Numbered from the stretch's first letter, positions 26,334-34,890 are shown. The stretch is 64,000 bases of DNA from Salininema proteolyticum (GCF_042685645.1 NZ_JBHUNX010000001.1:2170001-2234000); one strand, 5' to 3'. Made by a program: numbers and translations. Notes: generated by a model not told the origin, from the letters alone.

Positions 26334-26405
26334 TGGACGATACTGGGATCGAACCAGTGACCTCTACCGTGTCAAGGTAGCGCTCTCCCCCTGAGCTAAT
26401 CGTCC
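26334..26405 (-). tRNA. tRNA-Val(GAC)
   Basis: The reverse strand folds as GGACGAT acceptor, D arm GCTC/GAGC, anticodon stem CTACC/GGTAG with loop TTGACAC (anticodon GAC), and T arm with TTCGATC. The discriminator is A; the next bases are CCG, so CCA is not encoded. It follows tRNA-Gly by 60 bp. Confidence 0.95.
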
Positions 26406-26465
26406 GGGGACGAATCCCAAGGGCGTACCCTCCGGAATCGCTGCGAACCCCCTGGCGGGGATCCT

Positions 26466-26541
26466 TGGAGCGGACGACCGGGCTCGAACCGGCGACCTAC
26501 ACCTTGGCAAGGTGTCGCGCTACCAACTGCGCTACGTCCGC
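26466..26541 (-). tRNA. tRNA-Gly(GCC)
   Basis: The reverse strand reads GCGGACGTAGCGCAGTTGGT. The anticodon arm is CACCT-TGCCA-AGGTG, showing GCC. The T loop is TTCGAGC and the acceptor 3' strand CGTCCGC is followed by T and encoded CCA. It is nearly identical to the tRNA-Gly at 28076. Confidence 0.95.
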
Positions 26542-26670
26542 GTACTCGGTTCTGCCCTTTTCGGATCGCCCCGAGCAACGAGAACAATATTAGGGGACCG
26601 TTCTCCGGGCGTTCGCAGGCACCCCGGGGACTATGATCCGGCCCTCATTCGGACCGTTTCGGCCCACTCG

Positions 26671-27177
26671 TCACCCGTTGCCTTGAAAGGCCCTCGCCGC
26701 GGAGGATCCCACGGAGTTGAGGATGGAGAGGATGCTCAGCCCGATGACGAGGTTGAGGAGGCTGGTAGCGATCTTCGGCGGGTAGCCCGCGTAGACGGTC
26801 CACGGCACGATCGCGGCGGCGAGCGTGGCCAGGACGACGATCCAGTTGAAGAAGCTGCGCGGGTCGGGCACCGAGATCAGCAGCAGGTGCAGCAGGGCGG
26901 TCGCGGCGAGGGCCGCGGCGGCGGAGACGACCACGTAGGTGGTGGTCGTGGCGGTGCCGTAGGCGCCGGCCTCGGCCGGAGCGAGGATGTCGACGGAGAG
27001 GACCCCGCGGATGAGGAGGATCCCCACGAGCGCGACCAGGGCCGCGACGACGGCAGCGGCCGCTCCCCCGGCCCACAGGCGTCCGGCGTTGACGCTCTTG
27101 GAGCCGCCGTCGCCGGAATAGCGACCGACCTCGTAGTGGTCCTCGGGCTGCTGGAATCGGCGCGTCGGGTCGGTCAT
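26671..27177 (-). CDS. Four-helix membrane protein, DUF6069-like
   Basis: A 168-residue protein starting MTDPTRRFQQPEDHYEVGRY. Four hydrophobic segments are visible (AAAAVVAALVALVGILLIRG; TYVVVSAAAALAATALLHLL; FFNWIVVLATLAAAIVPWTV; a final amphipathic SLLNLVIGLSILSILNSVG). This pattern resembles the DUF6069 family of actinobacterial membrane proteins, but that identification is tentative. ATG at 27177 follows GAGGAGCAGAGCG on the reverse strand. No role can be assigned. Confidence 0.75.
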   Translation of the reverse strand: MTDPTRRFQQPEDHYEVGRYSGDGGSKSVNAGRLWAGGAAAAVVAALVALVGILLIRGVLSVDILAPAEAGAYGTATTTTYVVVSAAAALAATALLHLLLISVPDPRSFFNWIVVLATLAAAIVPWTVYAGYPPKIATSLLNLVIGLSILSILNSVGSSAARAFQGNG

Positions 27178-27304
27178 CGCTCTGCTCCTCGGCTGCGGTC
27201 GGGTGTGCCTGCACCGGATTTTTCCAGAATCGGGCGGGTGCGGGCGCCGAACGCGCAAATGTCCGTTTCGCACACCCGTTCTGAGAAGTGGCCCGGAGAG
27301 CTTC

Positions 27305-27334
27305 GGGGCCGGAACGCGGAAACGCCCCGGCCCC
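27305..27334 (-). terminator. Hairpin terminator after rpmE2
   Basis: GGGGCCGG (27305-27312) pairs with CCGGCCCC (27327-27334), just past the rpmE2 stop on the reverse strand. Confidence 0.5.
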
Positions 27335-27348
27335 CGACGGGCGGTCGC

Positions 27349-27600
27349 CTACTTCGGCTCCCTCCCGTACTTCCGCATGAACTTGGCCACGCGGCTCTGC
27401 TCCTCGTAGGTCCTGCTCTTGCCCGTCCAGAACGGGTGCGAGGCCGACGAGATCTGCACGTCGACCACCGGATAGGACGCGCCGTCCTCCCAGACGACGG
27501 TCTTCTCGGAGGTCATGGTGGACCTGGTCAGGAACTGGAAGTCCGCGCTCGCGTCGCGGAAGACCACGTAGTCGTACTGCGGGTGGATGCCCTCTCGCAT
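27349..27600 (-). CDS. rpmE2: 50S ribosomal protein L31 type B
   Basis: The 83-residue protein MREGIHPQYDYVVFRDASAD ends with SHPFWTGKSRTYEEQSRVAKFMRKYG. The L31 motif HPFWTG is intact, but there is no cysteine anywhere, so the zinc-binding CxxC of type A is missing. This is the zinc-independent paralog that replaces the zinc-bearing L31 when zinc is short. A Zur-box-like palindrome 41-55 bp upstream of ATG supports induction on zinc starvation. Confidence 0.95.
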   Translation of the reverse strand: MREGIHPQYDYVVFRDASADFQFLTRSTMTSEKTVVWEDGASYPVVDVQISSASHPFWTGKSRTYEEQSRVAKFMRKYGREPK

Positions 27601-27640
27601 GTCTCCCCCTTCGGGTGGTTCGCCGTTGTCCGGAACAGTT

Positions 27641-27655
27641 TGAAAACGATTTCCA
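27641..27655. promoter_or_regulatory. Candidate Zur box upstream of rpmE2
   Basis: TGAAAACGATTTCCA matches the actinobacterial Zur pattern (TGAAAA-N-NN-TTTTCA type) with one changed base in the right arm. Position upstream of a cysteine-free L31 gene is the classic Zur target context. Confidence 0.7.
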
Positions 27656-27827
27656 TTATCCATTCTATTCCCGGGGCGCCGCCGCCGGGGAGGAGGCGGG
27701 TGACGACCGGAGCGCGGCGGGGAGCGGAATCCGGGAAGGAGAAAGGGGGGGGCGAGGAAAGGGTGAACGGGAAAAGAGCGAGCGAAGAAATGCGAGGAGG
27801 ACGGCGGGGCCGGATGAGGGCAAGAAA

Positions 27828-27849
27828 AAAGCGCGCCGAAGCGCGCTTT
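27828..27849 (-). terminator. Hairpin terminator after tRNA-Cys
   Basis: AAAGCGCGC (27828-27836), CGAA loop, GCGCGCTTT (27841-27849). It is followed on the reverse strand by a T-rich run, so it is a good rho-independent terminator for the three-tRNA transcript. Confidence 0.8.
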
Positions 27850-27867
27850 CCTTCTTCACCGAAGAAT

Positions 27868-27941
27868 TGGAGGTGGAGACGGGATTCGAACCCGTGTAGA
27901 CGGCTTTGCAGGCCGCTGCCTATCCTCTCGGCCACTCCACC
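27868..27941 (-). tRNA. tRNA-Cys(GCA)
   Basis: The reverse strand begins GGTGGAGTGGCCGAGAGG. The anticodon arm is CGGCC-TGCAA-A-GCCG with GCA. The T loop is TTCGAATC and the acceptor end CTCCACC-T is followed by an encoded CCA. Confidence 0.95.
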
Positions 27942-27952
27942 GTGTAGGCCGG

Positions 27953-28027
27953 TGGTGGGCGATACTGGGATCGAACCAGTGACCCCTACCGTGTCGAGGT
28001 AGTGCTCTACCGCTGAGCTAATCGCCC
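27953..28027 (-). tRNA. tRNA-Val(GAC)
   Basis: The reverse strand reads GGGCGATTAGCTCAGCGGT. The anticodon stem CTACC/GGTAG encloses TCGACAC (anticodon GAC). The acceptor 3' strand ATCGCCC-A is followed by encoded CCA. It is a second isoacceptor copy, related to 26334-26405. Confidence 0.95.
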
Positions 28028-28075
28028 CAGATCCGGAGGTCAATCCCGGACCGGAGGAACTCCGAGGAGTTCCAG

Positions 28076-28148
28076 AGCGGATGACCGGGCTCGAACCGGC
28101 GACCTACACCTTGGCAAGGTGTCGCGCTACCAACTGCGCTACATCCGC
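28076..28148 (-). tRNA. tRNA-Gly(GCC)
   Basis: The reverse strand begins GCGGATGTAGCGCAGTTGGT, with anticodon arm CACCT-TGCCA-AGGTG (GCC). The acceptor end is CATCCGC-T, then CTG, so CCA is not encoded. The body is identical to the tRNA-Gly at 26466-26541 apart from the acceptor stem. Confidence 0.95.
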
Positions 28149-28293
28149 ATTCACCCTCCCGGACCCGGTCTGTGACCGTCTCCGTTCGCGGCGACAGGAA
28201 AAACCTTACCCTGCCCCGATCCGGGCGTCCACACCGGGGTCGGGTTTCGGGTTCGGGTGGGTCACAGTCGGCCCCCTCTGGCAGAATCTTCAC

Positions 28294-30654
28294 GTGACCG
28301 AATCAAACCACGGATCTGTAGACCGCCGCATCGCCGAAGAGCTGTCAGTCGGTGCGCACCAGGTGAAGGCGGCCGTGTCCCTCCTCGACGAGGGTTCGAC
28401 CGTCCCCTTCATCGCCCGCTACCGCAAGGAGGCCACCGGCGGCCTCAGCGACGAACAGCTGAGGACCCTGGCCGAACGCCTCGAGTACCTGAGAGAACTC
28501 GACGGGCGCCGCGAAGCGGTGCTCGAGTCGATCCGCGAGCAGGGCAAGCTGACCGACGAACTCGCCGCCCAGATCAACGCCGCCGACACCAAGGCGCGCC
28601 TGGAGGACCTCTACGCCCCCTACAAGAAGAAGCGCCGCACCAAGGCTCAGATCGCGCGCGAGGCCGGTCTGGAGCCGCTGGCCGACGCCCTCCTGGAGGA
28701 CCCGACCCGGGACCCGCAGACCGCCGCGGCCGAGTTCCTCAACCCCGAGGCCGAGATCAACGACACCGCCGCCGCACTGAACGGGGCCAGGTCGATCCTC
28801 ACCGAGCGCTTCAGCGAGGACGCCGACCTCGTCGGCGAACTGCGCGAGATGATGTGGTCGCGCGGAAAACTCGCGTCCACTGTGCGCGAGGGAGCCGACC
28901 AGAAGGGCGCCAAGTACTCCGACTACTTCGAGTTCGCCGAGGAGTTCGCGACCCTCCCCTCGCACCGCGTGCTGGCCCTCATGCGCGGCGAGAAGGAAGA
29001 GGTCCTCTCCATCGAGCTCGTCCCCGACTCCGAGGACGCGGAGGCCTCGGTCTTCCTCGGCGCCATCGCCAAGCGCTTCGACATCCGCGACCAGGGCCGG
29101 GCCGCCGACAAGTGGCTCGCCGGCTGCGTCTCCTGGGCCTGGCGCACGCGCCTGCTCGTCAAGCTGGGCGTGGACATGCGGATGCGCCTGTGGCAGAAGG
29201 CCGAGGACGAGGCCGTGACCGTGTTCGGCTCCAATCTCAAGGACCTCCTCCTGGCCGCTCCGGCCGGGCAGAAGGCCGTCATGGGGCTCGACCCGGCCTA
29301 CCGCACCGGCGTCAAGGTCGCCGTCGTCTCCCCCACCGGCGCCGTCCTCGACACCACCGCCGTCTACCCGCACCAGCCGCAGAACCGCTGGGACCAGGCC
29401 CTGGCCGCCCTCGCCGCCATGGCCGACCAGCACGAGGTCGAACTCATCGCCATCGGCAACGGCACCGCCTCCCGCGAGACCGACCGCCTCGCCGGAGAAC
29501 TGGTCAAGGCCCTCGCCGCGAAGCGGACCGTCGCCAAACTCGTCGTCAGCGAGGCCGGGGCGTCGGTCTACTCCGCCTCCGCCTACGCCACCAAAGAGCT
29601 TCCGGACCTCGACGTGTCGCTGCGCGGCGCCGTCTCCATCGCCCGGCGCCTCCAGGACCCCCTGGCCGAACTGGTCAAGATCGAGCCCAAGCACATCGGC
29701 GTGGGCCAGTACCAGCACGACATCACCGAGTCGAAACTGTCGCGCTCGCTGGAGGGCGTCGTCGAGGACGCGGTGAACGGCGTGGGCGTTGAGGTCAACA
29801 CGGCCTCGGCCCCCCTGCTGGCGCAGGTCTCCGGGCTCAGCTCCACGGTGGCGGCCAACGTCGTTTCGTGGCGCGACGAGAACGGCCCCCTCAACGACCG
29901 CCGCCAGCTGCTGGAGGTGCCCCGCCTGGGGCCCAAGGCCTACGAGCAGGCCGCCGGATTCCTCCGCGTCCGGGGCGGCGCCAACCCGCTGGACGCCTCG
30001 GCCGTGCACCCGGAGGCCTACCCGGTCGTCGAGGCGATAGCGGAGGCCACCGGGAAGTCCGTCGCCGACCTGATCGGCGACACCGCGACCCTCAAGTCGC
30101 TGCGGCCGCGGGACTTCGCGACCGACGCCTTCGGCGTCCCGACCGTCGCCGACATCCTCGCCGAGCTCGACAAGCCCGGCCGCGACCCGCGTCCGGAGTT
30201 CAAGGCCGCCGCCTTCAAGGAGGGCGTCGAGACCGTCGCCGACGTCAAGCCCGGCATGGTCCTCGAGGGCCAGGTGACCAATGTGGCCGCCTTCGGTGCC
30301 TTCGTCGACATCGGCGTCCACCAGGACGGGCTGGTGCACATCTCGCAGCTGGCCGACCGCTACGTCTCCGACCCGCGCGAGGTCGTCAAGTCCGGCGACA
30401 TCGTGAAGGTCAAGGTCACCGGCGTCGACCTGGACAGGCAGCGGATCTCGCTGTCCATGCGCTCCGACGCCGACGCCGCGCCCTCCGGCGGGGCCGGGGG
30501 CAAGGCCGGCGGGCAGGGCCGCGGCAAGGGCCAAGGCGGCAAAGGCCAGGGCGGCAAGGGCGGACAGCCCAAGGGACGCCAGCGCGACGGACGCCGCGGC
30601 GAGGAGCCCAAGGGCGCCATGGCCGACGCGCTGCGCCGCGCGGGACTGGCCTAG
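28294..30654 (+). CDS. tex: Tex family RNA-binding transcription accessory protein
   Basis: A 786-residue protein from GTG 28294 (VTESNHGSVDRRIAEELSV). The Tex order is visible: N-terminal helical module with VPFIARYRKEATGGLSDEQL and LEDLYAPYKKKRRTKAQIA; YqgF/RNase H-like domain (VMGLDPAYRTGVKVAVVS); helix-hairpin-helix repeats (VEVNTASAPLLAQVSGLSST, LLEVPRLGPKAYEQAAGFLR); and S1 domain (residues about 649-720, FGAFVDIGVHQDGLVHIS). A Gly/Lys/Gln-rich tail of roughly 55 residues ends in GAMADALRRAGLA. Tex acts in transcription quality and RNA metabolism. The histidine kinase gene follows 8 bp later, suggesting one transcript. Confidence 0.93.
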   Translation: MTESNHGSVDRRIAEELSVGAHQVKAAVSLLDEGSTVPFIARYRKEATGGLSDEQLRTLAERLEYLRELDGRREAVLESIREQGKLTDELAAQINAADTKARLEDLYAPYKKKRRTKAQIAREAGLEPLADALLEDPTRDPQTAAAEFLNPEAEINDTAAALNGARSILTERFSEDADLVGELREMMWSRGKLASTVREGADQKGAKYSDYFEFAEEFATLPSHRVLALMRGEKEEVLSIELVPDSEDAEASVFLGAIAKRFDIRDQGRAADKWLAGCVSWAWRTRLLVKLGVDMRMRLWQKAEDEAVTVFGSNLKDLLLAAPAGQKAVMGLDPAYRTGVKVAVVSPTGAVLDTTAVYPHQPQNRWDQALAALAAMADQHEVELIAIGNGTASRETDRLAGELVKALAAKRTVAKLVVSEAGASVYSASAYATKELPDLDVSLRGAVSIARRLQDPLAELVKIEPKHIGVGQYQHDITESKLSRSLEGVVEDAVNGVGVEVNTASAPLLAQVSGLSSTVAANVVSWRDENGPLNDRRQLLEVPRLGPKAYEQAAGFLRVRGGANPLDASAVHPEAYPVVEAIAEATGKSVADLIGDTATLKSLRPRDFATDAFGVPTVADILAELDKPGRDPRPEFKAAAFKEGVETVADVKPGMVLEGQVTNVAAFGAFVDIGVHQDGLVHISQLADRYVSDPREVVKSGDIVKVKVTGVDLDRQRISLSMRSDADAAPSGGAGGKAGGQGRGKGQGGKGQGGKGGQPKGRQRDGRRGEEPKGAMADALRRAGLA

Positions 30655-30662
30655 GAAGCGCC

Positions 30663-31799
30663 ATGGAGCGGGACACCGCCGCGGCCCGGACGCCCGAGGA
30701 CGGCATGGGGAACTTCCTCATCGCCACCGGGCTCACCGTCCTCATCGTGGTCTGGACCCTGATCGCCGTCCAGTACCCCGGCCCGGGCGAACCGGGAGGC
30801 ATCAACGAACCGGTCAGCTGGATCCTCCTGGCGGTGTCCTGCCTCGCCCTCTACTTCCGCAGCGCCTTCCCCGTCACCGTGGGGATCGTGACGGCGGCGG
30901 CCTCCCTGGGCTACTATCCGCTCTCCGGAGTGGACGGACCGGTCCTCCTCGCCTTCGTCGCCGCGATATACACCGTCGCCGCCTCCGGGCGCACCCTCGC
31001 GGCGGCGCTCATCTGCAGCGTCCCCCTGGCGCTCATGGTCACCGGCGAGGTGGTCACCGGCTGGGCGCACGTCGCGCCCTCGACGCTGATGCTCTTCGTC
31101 GGATGGATGGCCGCGGTGGTCTTCTTCGGCGCCTGGGTGCACAAGAACCGCCAGTACCGCGCGGAGGCCGACGCCCGCATGACCGCCGTCCGCGACAGGG
31201 CCGTCGACGAGGAGCGCATCCGCATCGCCCGGGAGCTGCACGACGCCGTCGGCCACCACCTCTCGGTGATCCGCGTGCAGGCCGTCGCCGCACGGCGCAA
31301 GCAGAGAAAGGACCCCGGCTTCGACTCCTCGGAGACGCTCGACGTCATCGCCGACACGGGGCAGACGGCGCTGAAAGAGCTGCGCTCCATCGTGGGCGTG
31401 CTCCGCTCGTCCGGCGGACCGGCCGCCGGCGGCGGCCTGGCGGACCTGCCGGGCCTCCTCACCGCCGCCGAGGGCGCCGGGCTCACCGTCGGCTTCGAGA
31501 AGGGCGACCTCCCGCCGCTGGAACCGGAGTTGGAGGCCGATGTCCACCGCGTGGTGCAGGAGGCGGTGACCAACGTCGTCCGCCACGCCCACGCCAGCCT
31601 CCTCTCGGTGGACCTGGCCTTCAAGGACGGCGACCTGAGCGTCACCGTCCTCGACGACGGGGTCGGCGGAGTGGGGCAGGAAGGCAACGGGCTCAAGGGC
31701 ATGCGCGAACGCGCCGCCAAGCGGGGCGGTAGAGTGTCCATCAGGAACCGAGAGGGCGGGGGAACCGTGGTGGAGGCGACGTGGCCGGTGAAGAAGTGA
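30663..31799 (+). CDS. Sensor histidine kinase, NarL/DesK type
   Basis: A 378-residue kinase. Five or so membrane segments occupy residues about 17-165 (FLIATGLTVLIVVWTLIAVQ, VSWILLAVSCLALYFRS, SGRTLAAALICSVPLALMV, LMLFVGWMAAVVFFGAWV). HisKA_3 dimerisation domain follows, with phosphoacceptor His193 in RIRIARELHDAVGHHLSVI. The HATPase domain shows the N box (EAVTNVVRHA) and G1 (LDDGVGG). It autophosphorylates and passes phosphate to the next gene product, whose start overlaps its end. The signal is unknown. Downstream MMPL transporter regulation is plausible. Confidence 0.93.
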   Translation: MERDTAAARTPEDGMGNFLIATGLTVLIVVWTLIAVQYPGPGEPGGINEPVSWILLAVSCLALYFRSAFPVTVGIVTAAASLGYYPLSGVDGPVLLAFVAAIYTVAASGRTLAAALICSVPLALMVTGEVVTGWAHVAPSTLMLFVGWMAAVVFFGAWVHKNRQYRAEADARMTAVRDRAVDEERIRIARELHDAVGHHLSVIRVQAVAARRKQRKDPGFDSSETLDVIADTGQTALKELRSIVGVLRSSGGPAAGGGLADLPGLLTAAEGAGLTVGFEKGDLPPLEPELEADVHRVVQEAVTNVVRHAHASLLSVDLAFKDGDLSVTVLDDGVGGVGQEGNGLKGMRERAAKRGGRVSIRNREGGGTVVEATWPVKK

Positions 31800-32473
31800 C
31801 CGTCAGGATAGTGATCGCCGACGACCAGCGGCTGGTGCGGGCGGGGTTCTCCTCGATCCTCGACGACGAGGACGACCTGGCCGTCGTGGGACAGGCCGGC
31901 GACGGCGCCGACGCGCTGCGGAAGGTGCGGGAACTGGAACCCGACATCGTCCTCATGGACGTGCGGATGCCCGGCATGGACGGGCTGGAGGCCACCGAGG
32001 CGATCAAGGGCGACTCCGTCCTCTCCCGATCGCGAGTCATCATCCTCACCACGTTCACCGAGGACGAGTACATCTACCGCGCCCTGCGCGCCGGGGCGAG
32101 CGGTTTCCTCCTCAAGGACATCGACCCCGACGACCTCGTCGAGGCCGTCCGAGTCGTCGCCGCCGGGGACGCGCTCATCTCCCCCTCCGTGACCCGCAAG
32201 GTCATCGCCGAGTTCGCCGCCCAGGTGCGCCAGCCCAAGCCGAGTCCGGAACTGGGGTCCCTGACAGAGCGCGAGAACGAGGTGCTGCGGCTCGTGGCCG
32301 CCGGCCTCTCCAATGACGAGATCGGCCGGAGCCTGTACATCTCCCCCGCCACGGCCAAGACGCACGTCTCGCGGATCATGCAAAAGCTCGGCGCCCGCGA
32401 CCGCGCCCAGCTGGTGGTGACGGCCTACGAGTCGGGGATGGTGCTGCCCGGCTGGGCCAACGGCGAGGGCTGA
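31781..32473 (+). CDS. LuxR/NarL-family response regulator
   Basis: A 230-residue regulator. The receiver domain (about 8-125) has VIADDQRLVRAGF with the acidic pair, phosphoacceptor Asp60 in DIVLMDVRMPGMDG, Thr in IILTTFTEDEY, and Lys in GFLLKDIDPDDL. The C-terminal GerE HTH shows LTERENEVLRLVAAGLSNDE and TAKTHVSRIMQKLGARDR. GTG 31781 has GGAGG 4 nt upstream; GTG 31796 (overlapping the kinase stop as GTGA) is an equally plausible start and gives the family-like VTVRIVIADDQ. An 18-bp palindrome lies 34 bp past its stop, before the MMPL gene. Confidence 0.93.
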   Translation: MAGEEVTVRIVIADDQRLVRAGFSSILDDEDDLAVVGQAGDGADALRKVRELEPDIVLMDVRMPGMDGLEATEAIKGDSVLSRSRVIILTTFTEDEYIYRALRAGASGFLLKDIDPDDLVEAVRVVAAGDALISPSVTRKVIAEFAAQVRQPKPSPELGSLTERENEVLRLVAAGLSNDEIGRSLYISPATAKTHVSRIMQKLGARDRAQLVVTAYESGMVLPGWANGEG

Positions 32474-32506
32474 GACAGCGTTCCCCGCCCCCTCCGGGGC
32501 ACTCGC

Positions 32507-32524
32507 GTACTCCCGTGGGAGTAC
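32507..32524. promoter_or_regulatory. 18-bp perfect palindrome before the MMPL transporter gene
   Basis: GTACTCCCGTGGGAGTAC has 8-bp arms around GT. It lies between the response regulator and the MMPL transporter, 92 bp before the MMPL ATG. It is a likely operator for the upstream response regulator or another dimeric regulator; a terminator is less likely given the tiny loop. Confidence 0.6.
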
Positions 32525-32615
32525 TCCGGCGTCACAGGCTACTCCGCCGGTCCCGGCGCAAGTGTCGGCCCTCGGCCGATGCGCCCGACCCTCCCCGGCC
32601 AGGACAGTTGTGGGC

Positions 32616-34754
32616 ATGAAGAATTCAGCTCCCGCAAAGCGCCCGGGCTCGGTCATGGTCCGCCTCTCGGCCTGGACCCGCCGCCGCCCCTGGCTCGCGC
32701 TGGCCCTGTGGGCGGTCCTCCTGGTCGGCCTGCTGGGCTCCATGGCCGCGGTGGGGTCGGCCTTCGAGGACGACCACTCCCTGCCCGGATCGGAGTCCCA
32801 GGAACTGGCCGACCGCCTCGCCGAGGTCGACCCCTCCCTCAACGAGCCGTCGATCGACGTCGCCCTCAAGGCCCCCGACGGGATCGAGTCCCAGTCCGCG
32901 GCGGTGGACGACCTGGTGTCCGACTTGGAGGCCGCCGACGGCGTCACCGGGGTCGACTCCCCCCTGGACAACCCCTACCAGATCTCCGAGGACGGCCGGA
33001 TCGCCTTCGCGACGGTCTCCTTCGACGGCGGCGACGACGAGGCGAAGGCCGTGCTCGACATCGTCGAGGAGCACCGCGCCGACTCGCTCGAGACCGCCGC
33101 CGGCGGCTCGGTCGTCAGCGAGGTGCAGGAGAACGACGCCGGAGGCGCGGCCGAGGGCGTGGGCATGCTCGCCGCTCTGGTGATCCTCGTGTTCATGTTC
33201 GGCTCCTTCCTGGCCGCGTCCCTGCCGCTGATCACCGCCGTGTTCGCCGTGGGCGGGGCGTTCGGCGTCGTGGCCCTGCTGTCCAACCTCGTCACCCTGC
33301 CCACCTACCAGTCGGCGGTCATGTTCCTCGTCGGGCTCGGCGTGGGCATCGACTACGCGCTGCTGATCTTCGCCCGGTTCCGCTCCGAGATCCGTTCCGG
33401 CGCCTCGCGCGCCGAGGCCGAGGACAGGGCGATCGACACCGCCGGCCGCTCGGTCCTCTTCGCCGGGTCGGTCGTCGTGGTGGCCCTGCTCGGCCTGTAC
33501 GCGACCGGGCTCTCCTCTCTGCAGGCGATGGCGCTCGGCGTCGCGGTGACGGTGCTGTTCACCATGGCCGCCGCCGTGACCCTGCTGCCTTCGCTGATCG
33601 CCCTGTTCGGACGGCGCCTAGAGAAGACGATCCTGAAACGCGCCGCCAAGCGCGGAGGCGAGGAGAGGTCCCGCTGGTGGGGCTGGTCGCGGTTCGTCGA
33701 ACGCCACGCGGTGGTGTCGGTGGTCCTCGTCGGGGCGATCCTGGCGGCCATGGCCTACCCGGTGCTCTCCATGCGCCTGGGCTTCGCCGACGCGGGCTCG
33801 GACTCCCCGAACCTGCCCACCCGCCAGACCCACGACCTCATGGTCGAGGGCTTCGGCGAGGGGTCCCTGAGCCCCCTGCTGGTCTCCACCGACGGGACCG
33901 AGGCCGACGCGGCGGAGACCGCCGAGGCGCTGTCCGGGACGCCCGGGGTGGAAGAGGTGACGCCCGCCTTCCCGGTCGAGGAGGGCCTGTGGATGTCGAC
34001 GGTCTTCCCCGAGGAGGGCCCCAACTCGCAGTCGACGATCGACCTGGTGCACCTCCTTCGCGAGGACGTCCTGCCGGACCAGCCGGGCGAGCACCTGCTG
34101 GGCGGCCAGACGGCGGCGGCGCTCGACTTCAGCGAGGCCATCGCCGACTCCATGGGCCTGTTCCTGCTGTTCGTCGTGGGCCTGTCGTTCCTGATCCTGC
34201 TGGTGGTCTTCCGCTCGATCCTGATCCCGTTCAAGGCCGCCGTGCTCAACGTCCTCATGATCGGCGCCTCCCTCGGCGTGGTCACGCTCGTGTTCCAGGA
34301 GGGGCTGTTCGGGATCGAGCCGGGCCCGGTCGAGGCGTTCGTGCCGATCATGCTGTTCGCCATCATCTTCGGCCTGTCGATGGACTACGAGGTCTTCCTC
34401 GTCTCCCGCATGAGGGAGGAGTGGGCGCGCACCGGCGACGCGGCGCACGCCGTCCGCAAGGGGCTGGCGTCCACCGGTTCGGTCGTCACGGCCGCCGCCG
34501 CGATCATGATCGCGGTGTTCGCCTCCTTCATCCTCTCCGACGTGCGGATGATGCAGCAGTTCGGCATCGGGATGGCCGTGGCGATCTTCTTGGACGCCTT
34601 CGTGATCCGCTCGTTCGCCATGCCGGCCCTCATGCGGCTCATGGGACGCGCCGCCTGGTGGCTGCCCAAGGGGCTCGACCGCGTGCTGCCGCACGTGACC
34701 GTCGAGAGGGAGCCCGAGGCCGAACCGGAGCGACAGCCGGTCGGCGTCCGGTAG
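32616..34754 (+). CDS. MMPL-family RND transporter
   Basis: A 712-residue protein with the typical MMPL layout. TM1 (WLALALWAVLLVGLLGSMAA) is followed by a soluble porter loop, a helix bundle (GMLAALVILVFMFGSFLAAS, LVGLGVGIDYALLIFARFRS), a second soluble loop from about residue 400, and a second bundle (MGLFLLFVVGLSFLILLVVF, IIFGLSMDYEVFLVSRMREE, MIAVFASFILSDVRMMQQFG). The GxxxDY motifs (GVGIDYALL, GLSMDYEVFL) carry the proton-relay Asp/Tyr pairs. It exports lipids or hydrophobic drugs driven by protons. It is likely controlled by the adjacent two-component system. Confidence 0.93.
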   Translation: MKNSAPAKRPGSVMVRLSAWTRRRPWLALALWAVLLVGLLGSMAAVGSAFEDDHSLPGSESQELADRLAEVDPSLNEPSIDVALKAPDGIESQSAAVDDLVSDLEAADGVTGVDSPLDNPYQISEDGRIAFATVSFDGGDDEAKAVLDIVEEHRADSLETAAGGSVVSEVQENDAGGAAEGVGMLAALVILVFMFGSFLAASLPLITAVFAVGGAFGVVALLSNLVTLPTYQSAVMFLVGLGVGIDYALLIFARFRSEIRSGASRAEAEDRAIDTAGRSVLFAGSVVVVALLGLYATGLSSLQAMALGVAVTVLFTMAAAVTLLPSLIALFGRRLEKTILKRAAKRGGEERSRWWGWSRFVERHAVVSVVLVGAILAAMAYPVLSMRLGFADAGSDSPNLPTRQTHDLMVEGFGEGSLSPLLVSTDGTEADAAETAEALSGTPGVEEVTPAFPVEEGLWMSTVFPEEGPNSQSTIDLVHLLREDVLPDQPGEHLLGGQTAAALDFSEAIADSMGLFLLFVVGLSFLILLVVFRSILIPFKAAVLNVLMIGASLGVVTLVFQEGLFGIEPGPVEAFVPIMLFAIIFGLSMDYEVFLVSRMREEWARTGDAAHAVRKGLASTGSVVTAAAAIMIAVFASFILSDVRMMQQFGIGMAVAIFLDAFVIRSFAMPALMRLMGRAAWWLPKGLDRVLPHVTVEREPEAEPERQPVGVR

Positions 34755-34784
34755 ACCGGCCGAGTACTTTCCGCACAACACCCC

Positions 34785-34821
34785 GGGGCGGGGCGCGAAC
34801 GGCACATTCGCGCCCCGCCCC
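34785..34821 (+). terminator. Hairpin terminator after the MMPL gene
   Basis: GGGGCGGGGCGCGAA (34785-34799) pairs with TTCGCGCCCCGCCCC (34807-34821), 15 bp with a 7-nt loop. Confidence 0.75.
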
Positions 34822-34855
34822 CGTTTGGTGACAGCGGACACTTTTCGGCCCCGAG

Positions 34856-34882
34856 TGTCACGTTTCGCGGCGCTGTCCCGTC
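34856..34882 (+). promoter_or_regulatory. ECF41-type promoter of the sigma factor operon
   Basis: A -35 element TGTCACG (34856-34862) is followed by a 16-nt spacer and -10 CGTC (34879-34882). ECF41 sigma factors recognise TGTCACA-N16-18-CGTC promoters (family knowledge). The start point would fall about 7-9 nt later, at the GTG of the sigma gene, implying a leaderless mRNA and autoregulation. Confidence 0.7.
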
Positions 34883-34890
34883 CTCCTTGT

